Shown here in pieces: positions 47,604-55,900 of a DNA stretch of 64,000 nucleotides. Origin of the DNA: Maylandia zebra. Taxonomy: Eukaryota > Chordata > Actinopteri > Cichliformes > Cichlidae. The stretch covers positions 40,122,370 to 40,186,369 of the forward strand of contig NC_135168.1 of assembly GCF_041146795.1 (NCBI RefSeq), written 5' to 3'. Numbering within the stretch: the first letter of the stretch is position 1; every line of letters starts with the position of its first letter. The position numbers were made by a program, and so were the translations under genes. The notes below the pieces were generated by a model. The model had not been told where the DNA came from. It saw only the letters and a program-made list of their open reading frames with translations, and did not search any database.

Positions 47604-48872
47604 TATATATACTGAACCTGTCTCTTTTGGAGTCTGTGGAGAGGGTGACTCCTGAGATAGGGTGGTCCAACTGGAGTCTTCATCTTCTGATGGAGTCTCA
47701 GGAGTGAGATCCATTCTTAAGCCCACTTTTGGAAGGCCGGTTTCTGGTTCAGGCTGAGGAGGGGGTGCACGATTCCTGGTAGGCGTGGTCTTCTCTGCAG
47801 CTCTGGCCTGTTTAGGTGAAGAGGGTGGGTACTGCTGAAGAAACTGGTTCTCGTTGTTGGGGTGTAGCTCCACCTTGATCACCCGGGGCTGGGTGCTTCG
47901 GGGAGGCTTTGCAGGGCTGCGTGGGCTAGCCTGAACCTGGGCGCAGAGCTCCTCTTTGACCTGGGCTGGAACTTGGTTCTGCAGGTGGTTGTGGTTGTCT
48001 GGAACCCACTCTGGGCTGTTACTAGAAGAAGAGGGGGTGGAAGAAAGAGGGGCTTCGACTACCACAGGTAGCAGTGGCTGTCTTGCCGTCGGTGTGGGCT
48101 CATCATTTTCTTCATCCTCCTCCGCCACCGGCTCAACCTCCTCCTTCTCTTCCTGGCAGGTTTGCTTGCTGCTGGCCTTCTCCTCCTTCTGACTCTCCCT
48201 TTCTTTCGCAGGACTAGCCTGTTCCTTCTCTGGGGAGGGCTGCTGCTTCTTTTCCCCCTTGTCCTCTTTGTTTCCCTGGTTTAGGTCCAGATCCCAGCCC
48301 TTTCCATGGTACTCCAAGAAGCTCTTGGTCCTTCTTCGAAAGGGCGGAAGCTGCGAGTTATCTTTCTCAAATTCTAGCCAGTCTGAAGTGGGATTATTGA
48401 TGAGATCGTTGTCAATTTTGCCCTCTGTATTGGCCCTGCTGAGCTCCAGCTGCTGGCTCTCAGCTCGTCTCTGCATGTTGGCGCCATTCTTCACCAGTTT
48501 GGGGTTAGTTGTATTAAACAGCGAGGAAGAGGAAGAAGAGGAGTAAAGGGCGGAGCTGGAGGAGGACTTGGTGGGAAGGCCGCGTCCTCTGGTTACAGGT
48601 TGGTTTTTAGACAGCAAAGCCAAGTTGTCACTTATCCCCATGGCGCTGCGCACGCTGGTCATCGCGTACCTCTGGCGGCTCTTCGGCAAGGTGGCCGAAC
48701 TTCCGGTTTCCATGGACTCTTTAATGACATCTCGTCCAAGCAGCTGATTGTATGATGAGCGAAGGCTGAGAGAGGTCGGAGGGGTGGCAGAGGCCCCGCT
48801 GCGATTCGCTAGACCAACGGTGGAGGGCGAGGAGCCAGAGCGGGAGAGGGGAGGAGTTTTTACTGACATCAT
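15502..48872 (-). CDS. apbb2: Amyloid-beta precursor protein-binding family B member 2 (FE65-like 1), complete coding region
   Basis: Coding exons in transcript order: 48872-47618, 47054(or 47057)-46858, 46241-46089, 45976-45891, 45752-45692, 44184-44038, 42691-42564, 24494-24380, 21735-21660, 16368-16288, 16202-16087, 16010-15828, 15678-15502, stop TGA at 15504-15502. Phases agree at all junctions and sum to 924 codons plus stop. Domain order: long acidic/Ser-rich N-terminus (1-418), WW (about 425-457), Ser-rich linker, PTB1 (about 587-720), PTB2 (about 745-880), short tail. FE65 proteins are adaptors: the WW domain binds Pro-rich partners such as Mena, PTB1 binds LRP1/CP2/Tip60, and PTB2 binds the NPTY tail of APP. 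The N-terminal pattern ([26 protein letters not shown]) and PTB2 wording ([23 protein letters not shown]) fit APBB2 rather than APBB1 or APBB3. Human APBB2 is about 758 residues; the extra length is in the N-terminal exon. Confidence 0.95.
16087..16368 (-). CDS. apbb2: apbb2 PTB2 exons 16368-16288 and 16202-16087
   Basis: The first encodes [19 protein letters not shown], strand 1 of PTB2, with donor GTAAAC. The second encodes [20 protein letters not shown] through [12 protein letters not shown]. Its donor is GC rather than GT (AAAAG|GCAAGG at 16086-16081), the common non-canonical class. The introns are only 85 and 76 bp. Confidence 0.92.
16408..16491. repeat. (CA)42 microsatellite
   Basis: An uninterrupted CA dinucleotide run of about 84 bp lies 40 bp inside the apbb2 intron upstream of the first PTB2 exon. 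On the transcript it is a (UG)n tract. It makes the apparent open frames here meaningless. Confidence 0.95.
17765..18377 (+). mobile_element. L2-type LINE, 5'-truncated 3' end
   Basis: The plus strand encodes the worn tail of a reverse transcriptase ORF at about 17800-17910 ([20 protein letters not shown] then FSFHAPLL, a typical fish L2 sequence). The familiar 3'UTR follows, with AACCAACTCCCAGTTTGGA, TCTGCTGGAAGTTTCTTCC and TTGCGCTATATA near the end, then a (TAA)n tail at 18361-18377. It is heavily truncated and inactive. Confidence 0.8.
18362..18682 (-). mobile_element. tRNA-derived SINE, minus strand
   Basis: Minus-strand head: A box TGGCTCAAGAGT (complement of 18659-18670) and B box GGTTCAAGCC (complement of 18618-18627), spaced as in a tRNA. 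The body ends AAAGCGCTATATAAATGCAA and an ATTATTATT tail (complement of 18362-18395), resembling the L2 tail next to it, so mobilisation by that LINE is likely. It is better preserved than the copy at 9218. Confidence 0.8.
18692..19989. mobile_element. hAT-like MITE split by a piggyBac-like insertion
   Basis: The ends are inverted: TAGGGCTGCTCAATTA on the left (18692) and TAATCGAGCAGCCCTA on the right (about 19974-19989), the classic fish hAT terminus. Inner repeats of ATCACGATTA type occur on both sides. Bases 19014-19907 are a later piggyBac-like insertion at TTAA. Flanks read ATAGGAAC (left) and ATATTAGGAAC (right), a possible imperfect 8-bp target duplication. No transposase. Confidence 0.75.
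19014..19907. mobile_element. Non-autonomous piggyBac-like element, copy 2
   Basis: The body 19018-19903 begins CCCTTTAGA and ends TCTTAAAGGG, flanked by TTAA at 19014-19017 and 19904-19907. It is collinear with copy 1 at 7533-8463 and in the same orientation. It holds CCGGAAGTGACGTCA at 19348-19362, an intact ETS site fused to a full CRE. It has no transposase frame. It inserted into the hAT-like element around it, so it is the younger of the two. Confidence 0.88.
21660..21735 (-). CDS. apbb2: apbb2 inter-PTB linker exon
   Basis: The 25 codons start [20 protein letters not shown] and end DVPMQ in phase 1, matching IMAERKNAKAL...DVPLQ between the PTB domains of APBB2. The MAERK segment links the PTB1 C-terminal helix to PTB2. 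Acceptor TCGTTAG, donor GTACAT. Confidence 0.9.
22028..22398. mobile_element. MITE with ACTGTATATAAAAGATGG-type inverted ends, decayed copy
   Basis: The left end GACTGTATAATAAAGATAG starts at 22028; the right end CCTTCTTTTATATACAGTC finishes at 22398. The ends are inverted with a few mismatches. The inside is AT-rich, without a coding frame. It belongs to the same family as 25428-25816. It sits in the apbb2 intron between 21736 and 24379, which otherwise contains short CA tracts (23034-23054) and no exon. Confidence 0.6.
24380..24494 (-). CDS. apbb2: apbb2 PTB1 exon (C-terminal half)
   Basis: The exon encodes [19 protein letters not shown], then [19 protein letters not shown], the final strands and capping helix of PTB1, almost identical to human APBB2. 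Acceptor GTGCTTCAG, donor GTTTGT at 24379, phases 2 and 0. Confidence 0.94.
25428..25816. mobile_element. MITE with perfect 18-bp terminal inverted repeats
   Basis: ACTGTATATAAAAGATGG at 25428-25445 is the exact inverse of CCATCTTTTATATACAGT at 25799-25816. The element is 389 bp, non-coding and AT-rich. The superfamily is not evident from the ends alone, and no certain target duplication is seen. Confidence 0.75.
25909..25957. repeat. (GT)n microsatellite
   Basis: A GT run of about 49 bp passes into a GCGCGTGCGTGT edge, an alternating purine-pyrimidine tract able to form Z-DNA. Confidence 0.9.
27364..27413. repeat. (CA)25 microsatellite
   Basis: An uninterrupted CA run of 50 bp in the large apbb2 intron, followed by GGCGCGTG. 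Confidence 0.92.
27784..28050. repeat. (TG)n and (CA)n tracts facing each other
   Basis: (TG)n at 27784-27849, with one TTTG interruption, is followed after 111 bp by an unbroken (CA)45 at 27961-28050. They are complementary in inverted orientation, so a transcript or single strand could fold into a stem of more than 60 bp around a 111-base loop. Confidence 0.9.
29030..29345 (+). mobile_element. Decayed non-LTR retrotransposon 3' end
   Basis: GAAATGAGTTTCCTCCAAAG, then GAAGCTCAGTCATTTG, CTCCACATCGAAAGCTCAG, GGAGACCCCAGGATAGAAC and AGTGGTAAAAGATGACT match, in order, the widespread fish LINE 3' end that finishes in GATAAGCGGAAGAAGATGGA. Many substitutions mark it as old. Clade assignment (Rex3/RTE-like) is from memory. 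Confidence 0.6.
30760..30796. repeat. (CA)n microsatellite
   Basis: A CA run with one CG interruption in the large apbb2 intron. Confidence 0.88.
32090..32450 (+). mobile_element. Tc1-like transposon remnant, transposase N-terminal part
   Basis: From 32204 the plus strand reads [20 protein letters not shown] then [11 protein letters not shown], the first helix-turn-helix of a Tc1-like transposase. A broken stretch [20 protein letters not shown] follows from about 32357. Frameshifts and stops show it is dead. Its family matches the fragment at 56795-57000. Confidence 0.7.
35111..35680. mobile_element. hAT terminal fragment followed by RTE-like LINE fragment
   Basis: CATTGGTTCTCAAACTGTGG (35109-35128) and the following CACTGGTGGGGCATAGAGCC are a well-known hAT end. 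Bases 35205-35650 (minus strand) match a fish non-LTR element: GGGGTCGCCACAGTGGATCA, ACTACATCCATCAATCTTC and GTCACAAGTCACCC occur in the known order. On the minus strand the latter derives from the reverse transcriptase C-terminus. Both are fragments. Confidence 0.6.
37927..37996. repeat. (CA)35 microsatellite
   Basis: A CA run of about 70 bp in the apbb2 intron, ending at CCTAGG. Confidence 0.93.
38571..38620. repeat. (GGAT)n tetranucleotide microsatellite
   Basis: About twelve GGAT units pass into GATA units. It creates the false SIHP repeat frame on the minus strand. Confidence 0.9.
39247..39277. repeat. (GAA)n microsatellite
   Basis: About ten GAA units in a purine-rich stretch. It gives the poly-Glu run in an otherwise unsupported plus-strand frame at 38955-39557. 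Long GAA tracts can form triplex DNA, though this one is short. Confidence 0.88.
41058..41094 (+). other. G-rich tract with G-quadruplex pattern
   Basis: GAGGTGGGGGTGGGGGTGGG continues into GTGGTGGTGGTGGGGG, so four or more runs of at least three G occur within 37 bases with one-base T spacers. It is on the strand opposite to the apbb2 transcript. Confidence 0.8.
42564..42691 (-). CDS. apbb2: apbb2 PTB1 exon (middle)
   Basis: The exon encodes [20 protein letters not shown], then [21 protein letters not shown] and the first two bases of an Arg codon. Donor GTAGGG. The next constitutive exon is 18 kb away (24494). In the FE65 family a 6-nt neuronal micro-exon encoding Arg-Glu is inserted exactly at this junction; I did not locate it here. 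Confidence 0.93.
42821..43696. mobile_element. hAT-like non-autonomous element, left end incomplete
   Basis: The right end reads inward as TAGTGATGTGTCGGTCGTGA (complement of 43677-43696), a known fish hAT terminus, followed by AGAGCCGG and GAACGACGCGAGCCGGC. The left end begins AGAGCCGGCTCCTTCGGCTC and lacks the outermost bases. The inside is AT-rich with no transposase. It lies in the apbb2 intron between PTB1 exons. Confidence 0.6.
44038..44184 (-). CDS. apbb2: apbb2 PTB1 exon (N-terminal half)
   Basis: The 49 codons begin [17 protein letters not shown] and continue to [15 protein letters not shown] and GVWGE, the first strand and helix of PTB1. Two AGs are available; only the one giving 44184 keeps phase 0 with the preceding exon, since 44174 would open with TGA. 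Donor GTCAGT at 44037. Confidence 0.93.
45392..45444. repeat. Imperfect (CA)n microsatellite
   Basis: CA repeats with TG and CG interruptions in the intron between the linker and PTB1 exons. Confidence 0.85.
45692..46241 (-). CDS. apbb2: apbb2 linker exons 46241-46089, 45976-45891, 45752-45692
   Basis: The first exon is a 51-codon Ser/Pro/Thr-rich insert ending at GTAAGT. The second encodes [20 protein letters not shown], a strongly conserved APBB2 segment just before PTB1. The third encodes [10 protein letters not shown]. Phases run 0/0, 0/2, 2/0. Introns are short (112-138 bp between the three exons). Confidence 0.9.
46858..47057 (-). CDS. apbb2: apbb2 WW-domain exon
   Basis: The exon encodes [20 protein letters not shown] then [10 protein letters not shown], a group II/III-like WW domain. 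The first Trp (PPGW) and the Tyr-Phe-Trp core are present, but the second signature Trp, TQW in human, is Tyr. The acceptor is a tandem CAGCAG, so the exon can start at 47057 or 47054, adding or dropping one Ala. The second choice gives ETDVW, close to ETDIW in human APBB2. Donor GTGAGA at 46857, phase 0. Confidence 0.92.
47564..47601. repeat. (CA)19 tract just downstream of an apbb2 splice donor
   Basis: In the apbb2 transcript this is (UG)n beginning about 17 bases after the GTTCAG donor at 47617. Such tracts bind CELF/TDP-43 type proteins, so it may influence use of the weak donor. Confidence 0.85.
47618..48872 (-). CDS. apbb2: apbb2 first coding exon, disordered acidic N-terminal region
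   Basis: Two adjacent ATGs (48872-48870 and 48869-48867) follow GTCAGCC; the first is taken as start. Acceptor CTCTGCAG puts the exon edge at 48889 (alternatively 48878). The 418 codons carry conserved islands: [45 protein letters not shown] and [15 protein letters not shown]. In between is a Glu/Lys-rich acidic stretch (roughly residues 215-275) and Ser runs. The exon ends in phase 1 at a weak donor GTTCAG (47617-47612) followed within 20 bases by a (TG)n tract of the transcript. The apparent frame beyond the donor is intron. Confidence 0.93.
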
Positions 48873-49034
48873 GGCTGACTGGAAAATCACTGCAGAGATA
48901 GAGCTGATGATAGAGGAGATGGCCTGTTAGAGGTTAAGTAACACATTATAACCTGACCTACAGCTTTATATGTAATTATTATTATTTTTGCCAGTATTGA
49001 TTAAGCATGAAGAGGAGCTATTTTTGGCTTCTGC

Positions 49035-49105
49035 CACGTTTGCCGCAGCAGATTTTTAACACCGGATGCTCTTCCCGACTCAACCCCAAAAGGGTTCACT
49101 GACTA
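49035..49105. mobile_element. Short SINE-like fragment
   Basis: CACCGGATGCTCTTCCCGAC followed by TCAACCCC resembles the GATGCCCTTCCTGACGCAACC block of common fish SINEs. It is too short to classify. The rest of the apbb2 first intron (48890-51794) shows no recognised element or gene. Confidence 0.35.
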
Positions 49106-51639
49106 TACTACCTTAAAAAGTCTTGGTGATGTTTTGGTCTTTCCAAATGAGGCACTTTGAGCTATGTAGTCTAATTTAAAAAGGTTTATTGGGTCAAATA
49201 ATATATGGATTGACAAAAACATAACATAAAACCACATTAATGATACACTTATTTTACATATGTTTTTAAAATAAAAGATTTATAAATATCAACCAGCCTT
49301 GAAGCCTTACTGCTCACTCACTTTATTTTAAGAGCTTTTTTTGTGGTTGCAAGATTCTTTTACGCCCACTTACTCTACAACTGCCTATTGTTTAGTCACT
49401 GGGTTATTATATTTTTAAAATCCTTGTTTCTCTGGACTCTCCTGCTTGCATGCTTCCCCAAATAATTACTTTTACATATAACATGATATAATTTAGTTTT
49501 TTTAACGTTACTTGCTTAGAATAACTGCTCACTGACATCATTCAATGTGCAGCATTATCACGCTGACACATTTCCCCAGCCTCACAACTGATCATCTCTC
49601 TTCCTGTGGCTTGACCAGTCTCAGAGGCTTTGATCAATGCACGATGGTGCAGATCTTCTTCCAGCCTCACACCCCTTTTACACACAAGGTGTCACTTCTG
49701 AAGTGTTAAAAAGAAACACTGCATCAAAGTCATGTAGCTGGAATGCATTTATATGATATCTGGAGTGAGTCAGACCCTCAATTTATTCAACTAGGACTGA
49801 CATTCAAAGCCCGAGCTGAGCGGTAAGCTGGTCTGTGGGGAGGAGAAGTGCCAGCCAACTCCTGCTAACTAGCTAGCCGTGTCTCTTTTATCTCTGGGTG
49901 GATCAGCTTTGTGATGCGGAATGCAGACAGATGGATAGAAACAAAGACAGCGGCGGCAGAAAATCACCTTGCTCTTAAGATGTGACACGTAACACGGCTT
50001 TTTAGATAATTTAATTAGGCTCCCACCCTGCAGAAAGCTTGTAAACAACTAATAGATGCGGGGAAAAACATGCCCAGACACGCAATCTTAATGTATAAAC
50101 ATCTTTTCACAAATGCACACATCTCAAACAATGCTGGAGTCATCACTGGCACCTCTACTTAGAAACATGGAAAAGTCAGACACAGCAGATTTCAAAGCTT
50201 GACAAGATCCTGGGAAAAGATGGAGGCGGTAAGTTAAAGAGAGCAGATTCCCCGGACAGTGCACTTTTGTCCATGCGGGGACCCCTATCTGCTCTCCTCC
50301 CTCTGGGTGGTTGTTGTCGCCTCTGTAACCCAGTTTGTGCTGAACCTGCACTTCTCTCTTCACGCCTATGACTCAGACATAAACACAATCAAGTCAGGTC
50401 AACAGGTGCAGACTGTGCCATGCCATGTCTCAAGCAATGCTCTTTTTCTACTGTCATTTACAGGTCCATAAAGCCACATTTTAATGCTATGTCCTAAATT
50501 CTCTTGCCTGTAGTTTCACATACAGACGCACTAATATATGACTAAAACACACAAAATGGGACATCTGAGCAATACAAGCCTTAAATTAGATGGAAACAAA
50601 ATATGCTGCAACCTACTGAATATAAAAATCCTAACAAATACACTGATTGAATCAACACAACTCCAAATCATCCCTTTCACCCATATTTGTGTCGGGTATG
50701 AGCCGCAGACAAACTGGATCATCTTAAACAGAGATTACGGCCTTTTCTTTTCCTTCTCCTCTTCCTCTACAACAGCACAGGCAGGTCTCTGCCGCTTAAA
50801 TAAAAGTGGAGCAAGGAGAATATGTGAAGTGTGCGGAGGAGAAAGGATGGTTATAAGAGGGATAAAGCGGGGAGGATGACACAGCAGTTTGCTGGACAGT
50901 GAGGGCACAGTTAACACACGGAGGTAGTGAAACTGTTGTCCTCAATAAATCTGTTGTGCTGTGTAACAGCAGAGGTCATTCATGAGATGCACAAGATGTT
51001 AGCAGCTGGTCAGCAACGTGGATCCTTATTAAACAGTTGGGTCTCAGTCTAGTTGTTCATGCTGTTGATACTTGCCGGGCGCTGCATTGTCTGTTGTGAT
51101 GATGCAAAATGTGAACGTGACACCAAAGTTAGTGAGGAAATGAGCAGATTTACATGGATGACAAAGGAGACTGCTAAAAAATTTTTTAAAAGGTACTGAC
51201 AGGAAAAGCATACTAGTACTAGTTTTGGAGGTAAGTGTTAGATTATGACTCTTATTTGCTCATTTGTTGCATAAAAGTGTTTTCACCTAAAGGTCATCAA
51301 AAAAGGAAAAGATCGGTTTCCTGTGTGTTATAGCTTTAGACATTAACACATAATTTCTAAATCTATATATATGTATATACATGTATAGATATGTTGGGAA
51401 ACCAACTTGTTATGGTGGGCCCTCCTTTCCTCAGCGCAGAAGCAAGTGCAACAGATGAAAGCTCAAGCAGGAGGGGAAATGAACTTGAAAAAGTCGATGA
51501 TGTCATGGGTGGAGTATTCTAGCTCCCCGCTTCTTGCTGCCTCCTTAATAAACTCCCCTCACTGACAAATCGGAAGCACCCCATCTTTAAATCTAGAGAA
51601 ATACGCGGATGGATCGCCGTAAATGCCATTATTGCGGAA

Positions 51640-52160
51640 GATAATCTGTTAATATGTGAACAGACGCAGTGAATCTTTAGCATCCAGCCTCCCCTCCTCT
51701 CTCTCTAGCCCCATCACCACCACCAGCACCACCGCCGCCGCCGCACTGGGAGGGGAGCGCATCCCATCGAGAGCATCTATTTACATCCACTCACCGCTTC
51801 GGTCAGCCTCCGGGGCTTCTGCGCTTGCCTTTCCTCCGACGACACGCAAACACAGTAGTGAGCAGGGCTGAAGTCAGCGGCCGCTTTTTAACTGCCGAGT
51901 CCGCCCGTAACAGCAGCCGGCCGCCCGTATTATCATATCACATCACATCATAAACCCTCCCAGCCCGGCTCCTTGCTCGCAGGCGGCCAAGCTGCGCTTT
52001 CTCTCTGCGCCAGAGGATCCCGGAGTGGCGTGGCGCTGTGGAGCTCTTCAGCCAGCCGACCAATCGGAGCCGAGAACGCAGGACGCTCGGGTGCACGGAA
52101 GGAGACGCAATCGCAATCAATATACCGGTGTTATTTTGCGACTCAGGTAATGGAATCACA
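51640..52160 (-). promoter_or_regulatory. apbb2: apbb2 promoter / CpG-rich region with probable non-coding exon 1
   Basis: A GC- and CpG-rich block stands in AT-rich surroundings, with (CCG)n-like triplets near 51729-51745 and an inverted CCAAT box (ATTGG on the minus strand, complement of about 52060-52064). A consensus donor GTGAGT on the minus strand (complement of 51789-51794) would end an untranslated exon at 51795 and splice to the start-codon exon at 48889 or 48878. The start site is not determined. Confidence 0.55.
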
Positions 52161-52390
52161 CATCATCCGACTCTTACGTCATACACAAGTCTGAGGAAAA
52201 ATGCATGGCTTCTGGTGCTCGAGCACACCTGACTGTGATAAAAAAACAACAACAGAAAAGCCATTTCCAAATCTGACAACGTTGTTTTGCAACACCGAAC
52301 ACAGAAAAACTACAATTTGAAGCCAGTTTTATGATGAGTATTAAAATAACGATAAAAGAAGCCAGGCAGCCTTTAGGATCTTTTTTTTTT

Positions 52391-52396
52391 TTTAAT
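52391..52396 (-). promoter_or_regulatory. dele1: Candidate dele1 poly(A) signal
   Basis: ATTAAA on the minus strand lies 600 bases after the dele1 stop codon and about 230 bases before the apbb2 promoter block, with an A-rich run of the transcript sense just beyond. No better AATAAA was noticed between 52400 and 52998. Confidence 0.35.
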
Positions 52397-52998
52397 GTGT
52401 GCATTTGACAACACAACATCCTCCTCACAGTGCATTAATTTTCCCTTTGGTTGGTTTATCACAAGCATGCAGTCTTTCTTTTACAACAGCAAGCCACACT
52501 GAACCGTTTAACCTAAAGACATAATTATATTATTTAAGGTTAAAATATAACATTCATGTGAAGCACTTCCTCAGTTTCAGAGGTTTAAAGTTGGCATTAT
52601 TCTCTGCAGTAGACAGAAGATATCAGATACCTCATGATTAAATCCTTATTAGCAAGGAGGGAAATAAGTAACCACCTGATCCACCCAAAAGGCACATTTC
52701 TGGAGAACTTAGCAGAGAGAAGATTGTAAGAAACAAAACTGTAGTGTACAAAAACAAATGACAGATGGCTTCTTCTCTGATTCCAAGACCTTTTGCTCCA
52801 CAGCTCTTTCTGACATAAAAAAATAACTCACATCTTTTAAAAACTAAATAAAACTTGTTTCTTTTTTGAGTATAAAAGCAATTCGCTCCGATTCAGACCT
52901 CACACACCGAACACACTTTGACCTTTCCCAGGTTTCTGAAAACTCATTCATACTTTGAAATACATTCCTCAATCTGTAATGCGGCTGGCTCTCGGTAT

Positions 52999-55900
52999 TT
53001 ATCCTATTCCTACAGTCCACTGGCAGCTTCTTCTCTCAGTGCTCGGAGAATGGAGATGGAGGGGTACGGAGGACAAAGATGGGAGCCCGCTGAGGCTCCC
53101 GGTGCTCCAGGAGTGAGGCAGGAGAGGGAGGGCGGTGGGTTGACTTGTGGAGGGAGTGACACAGCTTGACAGAGGAGAAAATGTCTTTGAGAAGCATGGA
53201 GCTGAATGGATGGACCGCAACACTGATTCTTTTGCTACAGATGGAGACAGAAAAATAAAAATAAAAGTATTATCACTGTTGTTTGGCTCACTGAAACTGT
53301 ACTACAACAATGCAGTGACTAACATTAATGCACATTTTTTGCATCCTTACTATAGGTTTCATTAGGAGGCCTCAGTAATCTCTCAGCTTGCTTGTTCCCC
53401 GCTCGAGCGGCTTGTTTGTAAAATTTAATAGCTGTCCTCAAGTTCTGTTGCACAACAAAGCCGCTCTCATAGCAATTTCCCAAGAAGAGCTGAGCAGTGT
53501 CATCCTGAGAACAAAAGGAAACATGCAATTCAAGTAGGTAAACCTTCCAGGGCAAACTTTAAATGTACAGTCAGCAAAACCAGCCCTAAACGAATTGTAA
53601 AAACAGTAACTGATTATAATCTTTAACACAACTACACCAGAAAGTTGCAAAACATCTGTAACTGCAGATTTTTTTAATTATCAAAAACCAGGAGACTGTT
53701 GGAATAATCTTTTCCTATCGGATATCCCGACAACCTCCAGCATGATCGACTCTAAAAAGGGAGGCGATCTCTGAGATAAAGCATTGATTAAAGTCTAGAA
53801 ACATCTAAAGGAAGCACTCACGCCACTCTCTGCTGCCATCTCCAGGTTCTGGATGGACTTACAACCATATTTCACTGTATCCTGGGCGTAGATGGAGGCC
53901 AGGCTGAGCTGAGCCTGAAGAGGAGAAATGGAAAGTTGATTTAATTCAATAAGGAAGCGCCAACATCAGCAAAAAACAAAAACAAAACCAAAAAAAAACC
54001 CTGATACATGCTGATAGCAGTAAATGTGCTTGAATAACAATTAAGAGATGCTTAAAGATAGAAGGAAAAAAAGACTCCAGGTGGAGTTTGAGCCAGTTGT
54101 TTGATGCTTTCAGCTTATTTAATTTTAAAAGGCAAAAATCTTGCAATGTAAGAAAAAAATGGATATTATCTCTCAGTGCTCAGATAACAGAGGTGGAGAG
54201 AGCCTGCAGAGGTATCAATATCAGCATGTTAACAAATGCTTTACTTTCTCAGAGAAGTTTTGTTCCAGGGAAAAAAATATGAATGAAAAATTGTATTTAC
54301 ATTATCAGCTATTTGATTTCTACATTTTTCAAATGTAAGTGGGTACTTTTCCAAATGCAACATGCTGAATTCTTCTGTATTGAAAATGTTTTCAAGTTTG
54401 TTTGTTTTTTCTTTCAAATTACACAATATAATATATAAATGTACTAGAGTTGCAATGGTTCTCTGGGAGAAACTGATCATGACTTCTACCTTGGTCAGCC
54501 CAGCTGCAGCAGCTTGTTCCAGAAGGTCGATGGCTGTGCTCAGCTCCTCTGGACTCTGGTGCCCTCTGCTGGTCAGGAGCAGCTTTGCACAGCGGTACTG
54601 AGCTTGTCTGTGGCCACTCGCGGCTGCCTGCCTATAATAGTGCAGAGCCTTAAAGAGAAATCACAGGAGATATTACAATAATGCAATTAGGAAATTAAAT
54701 ATCAGAAGTAAACAATTCATGCTTAATTTTATACATTTACATGGTCCACAAAAGCAAAACTGTTTGCTACAAGAGTGATGGCCGGGGTCTCACCTTCTCC
54801 TTGTTCTTGCTCACTCCTCTACCTTTCTCATAGCACACCGCCACATTAAACTGGGCTTTGCTGTAGCCCTGCTGAGCTGCAGCGAGAAAACAGGTGAAAG
54901 CTTCCTGGTGGTTTTCCCTCTTGGCATTTTCTAGACCTGTACACAAGGAGATATAGAACAGGAAATAAGGGAACATACAGGAGGAAAAAAAATAACCGTG
55001 CAAAGGCCATTTCATTTGACTCCAACAGCAGTATGTGTTAAGTTTATCTGATATATATGTTTTTTTTTTTAAGTGCGCTGATAAATAATGACCAATTATG
55101 TTGAGGACAACAGGAACGCAGACGTCTTCCACACTTCTGAGGTTCAGTGCTGCCGCTGCCAGCCTCTCTTCATCAGATAACATTTCCTGGAAACATTAAA
55201 GAGGATAAAAACACAATAATAAAGATAAGACAAAAGGTCAAGTCTGTTTTTTGAAAGTACAAAAAAACCCTTTCTTTAAAGTTGACAAACCAAATGATGA
55301 AGACTCACCTCATCACTGGTGTCGGGTTTCTCTGCCTTGTCTTGGCTGGCATCATCCTGCAGCGGACAGGAAGCTGACAGGAATTCATCCTCTACAAGTC
55401 AAGGAGGAAATACTTGTTGATTTTTCTATTTCATAAAATATAAATTAATAAAATGTATTTTTTTAAGATACTTTTAAGCAATCTTTACTATGACAAGCAC
55501 AGAACCAACCTGGTATAAGTGCATCCTGGATCAGGAGTTCCCTCTGGTGGTCAGAGATGGCAGTCAGCTGGTCCTGTGTGCTGCTGCTGTCACTGTCACT
55601 GCTCTGAGTTGGGGACTGATCTTGGTTCTGTCTCTCTAGCACCCCCTGCAGACACAACACATTCCTTCCTCTGGGCAGGACATCATGTCTTGATACTGCG
55701 TAAAAAGAGCGAAAGCAACAAAATAGCCAGCACACAAGTTAAAAGATAGAAGTGGGGTTTTTTTGTGGAAACGGTTACATGTCCACTGTATGAAACTATT
55801 TTGCCAAGGGATCTGCCTCGTGTAAATCTACTCCACAGCTACAACAATGCAGAAGAACTCACAGATCTCTAGTAGGATGTGATAGCCACAGTTGTGTAGA

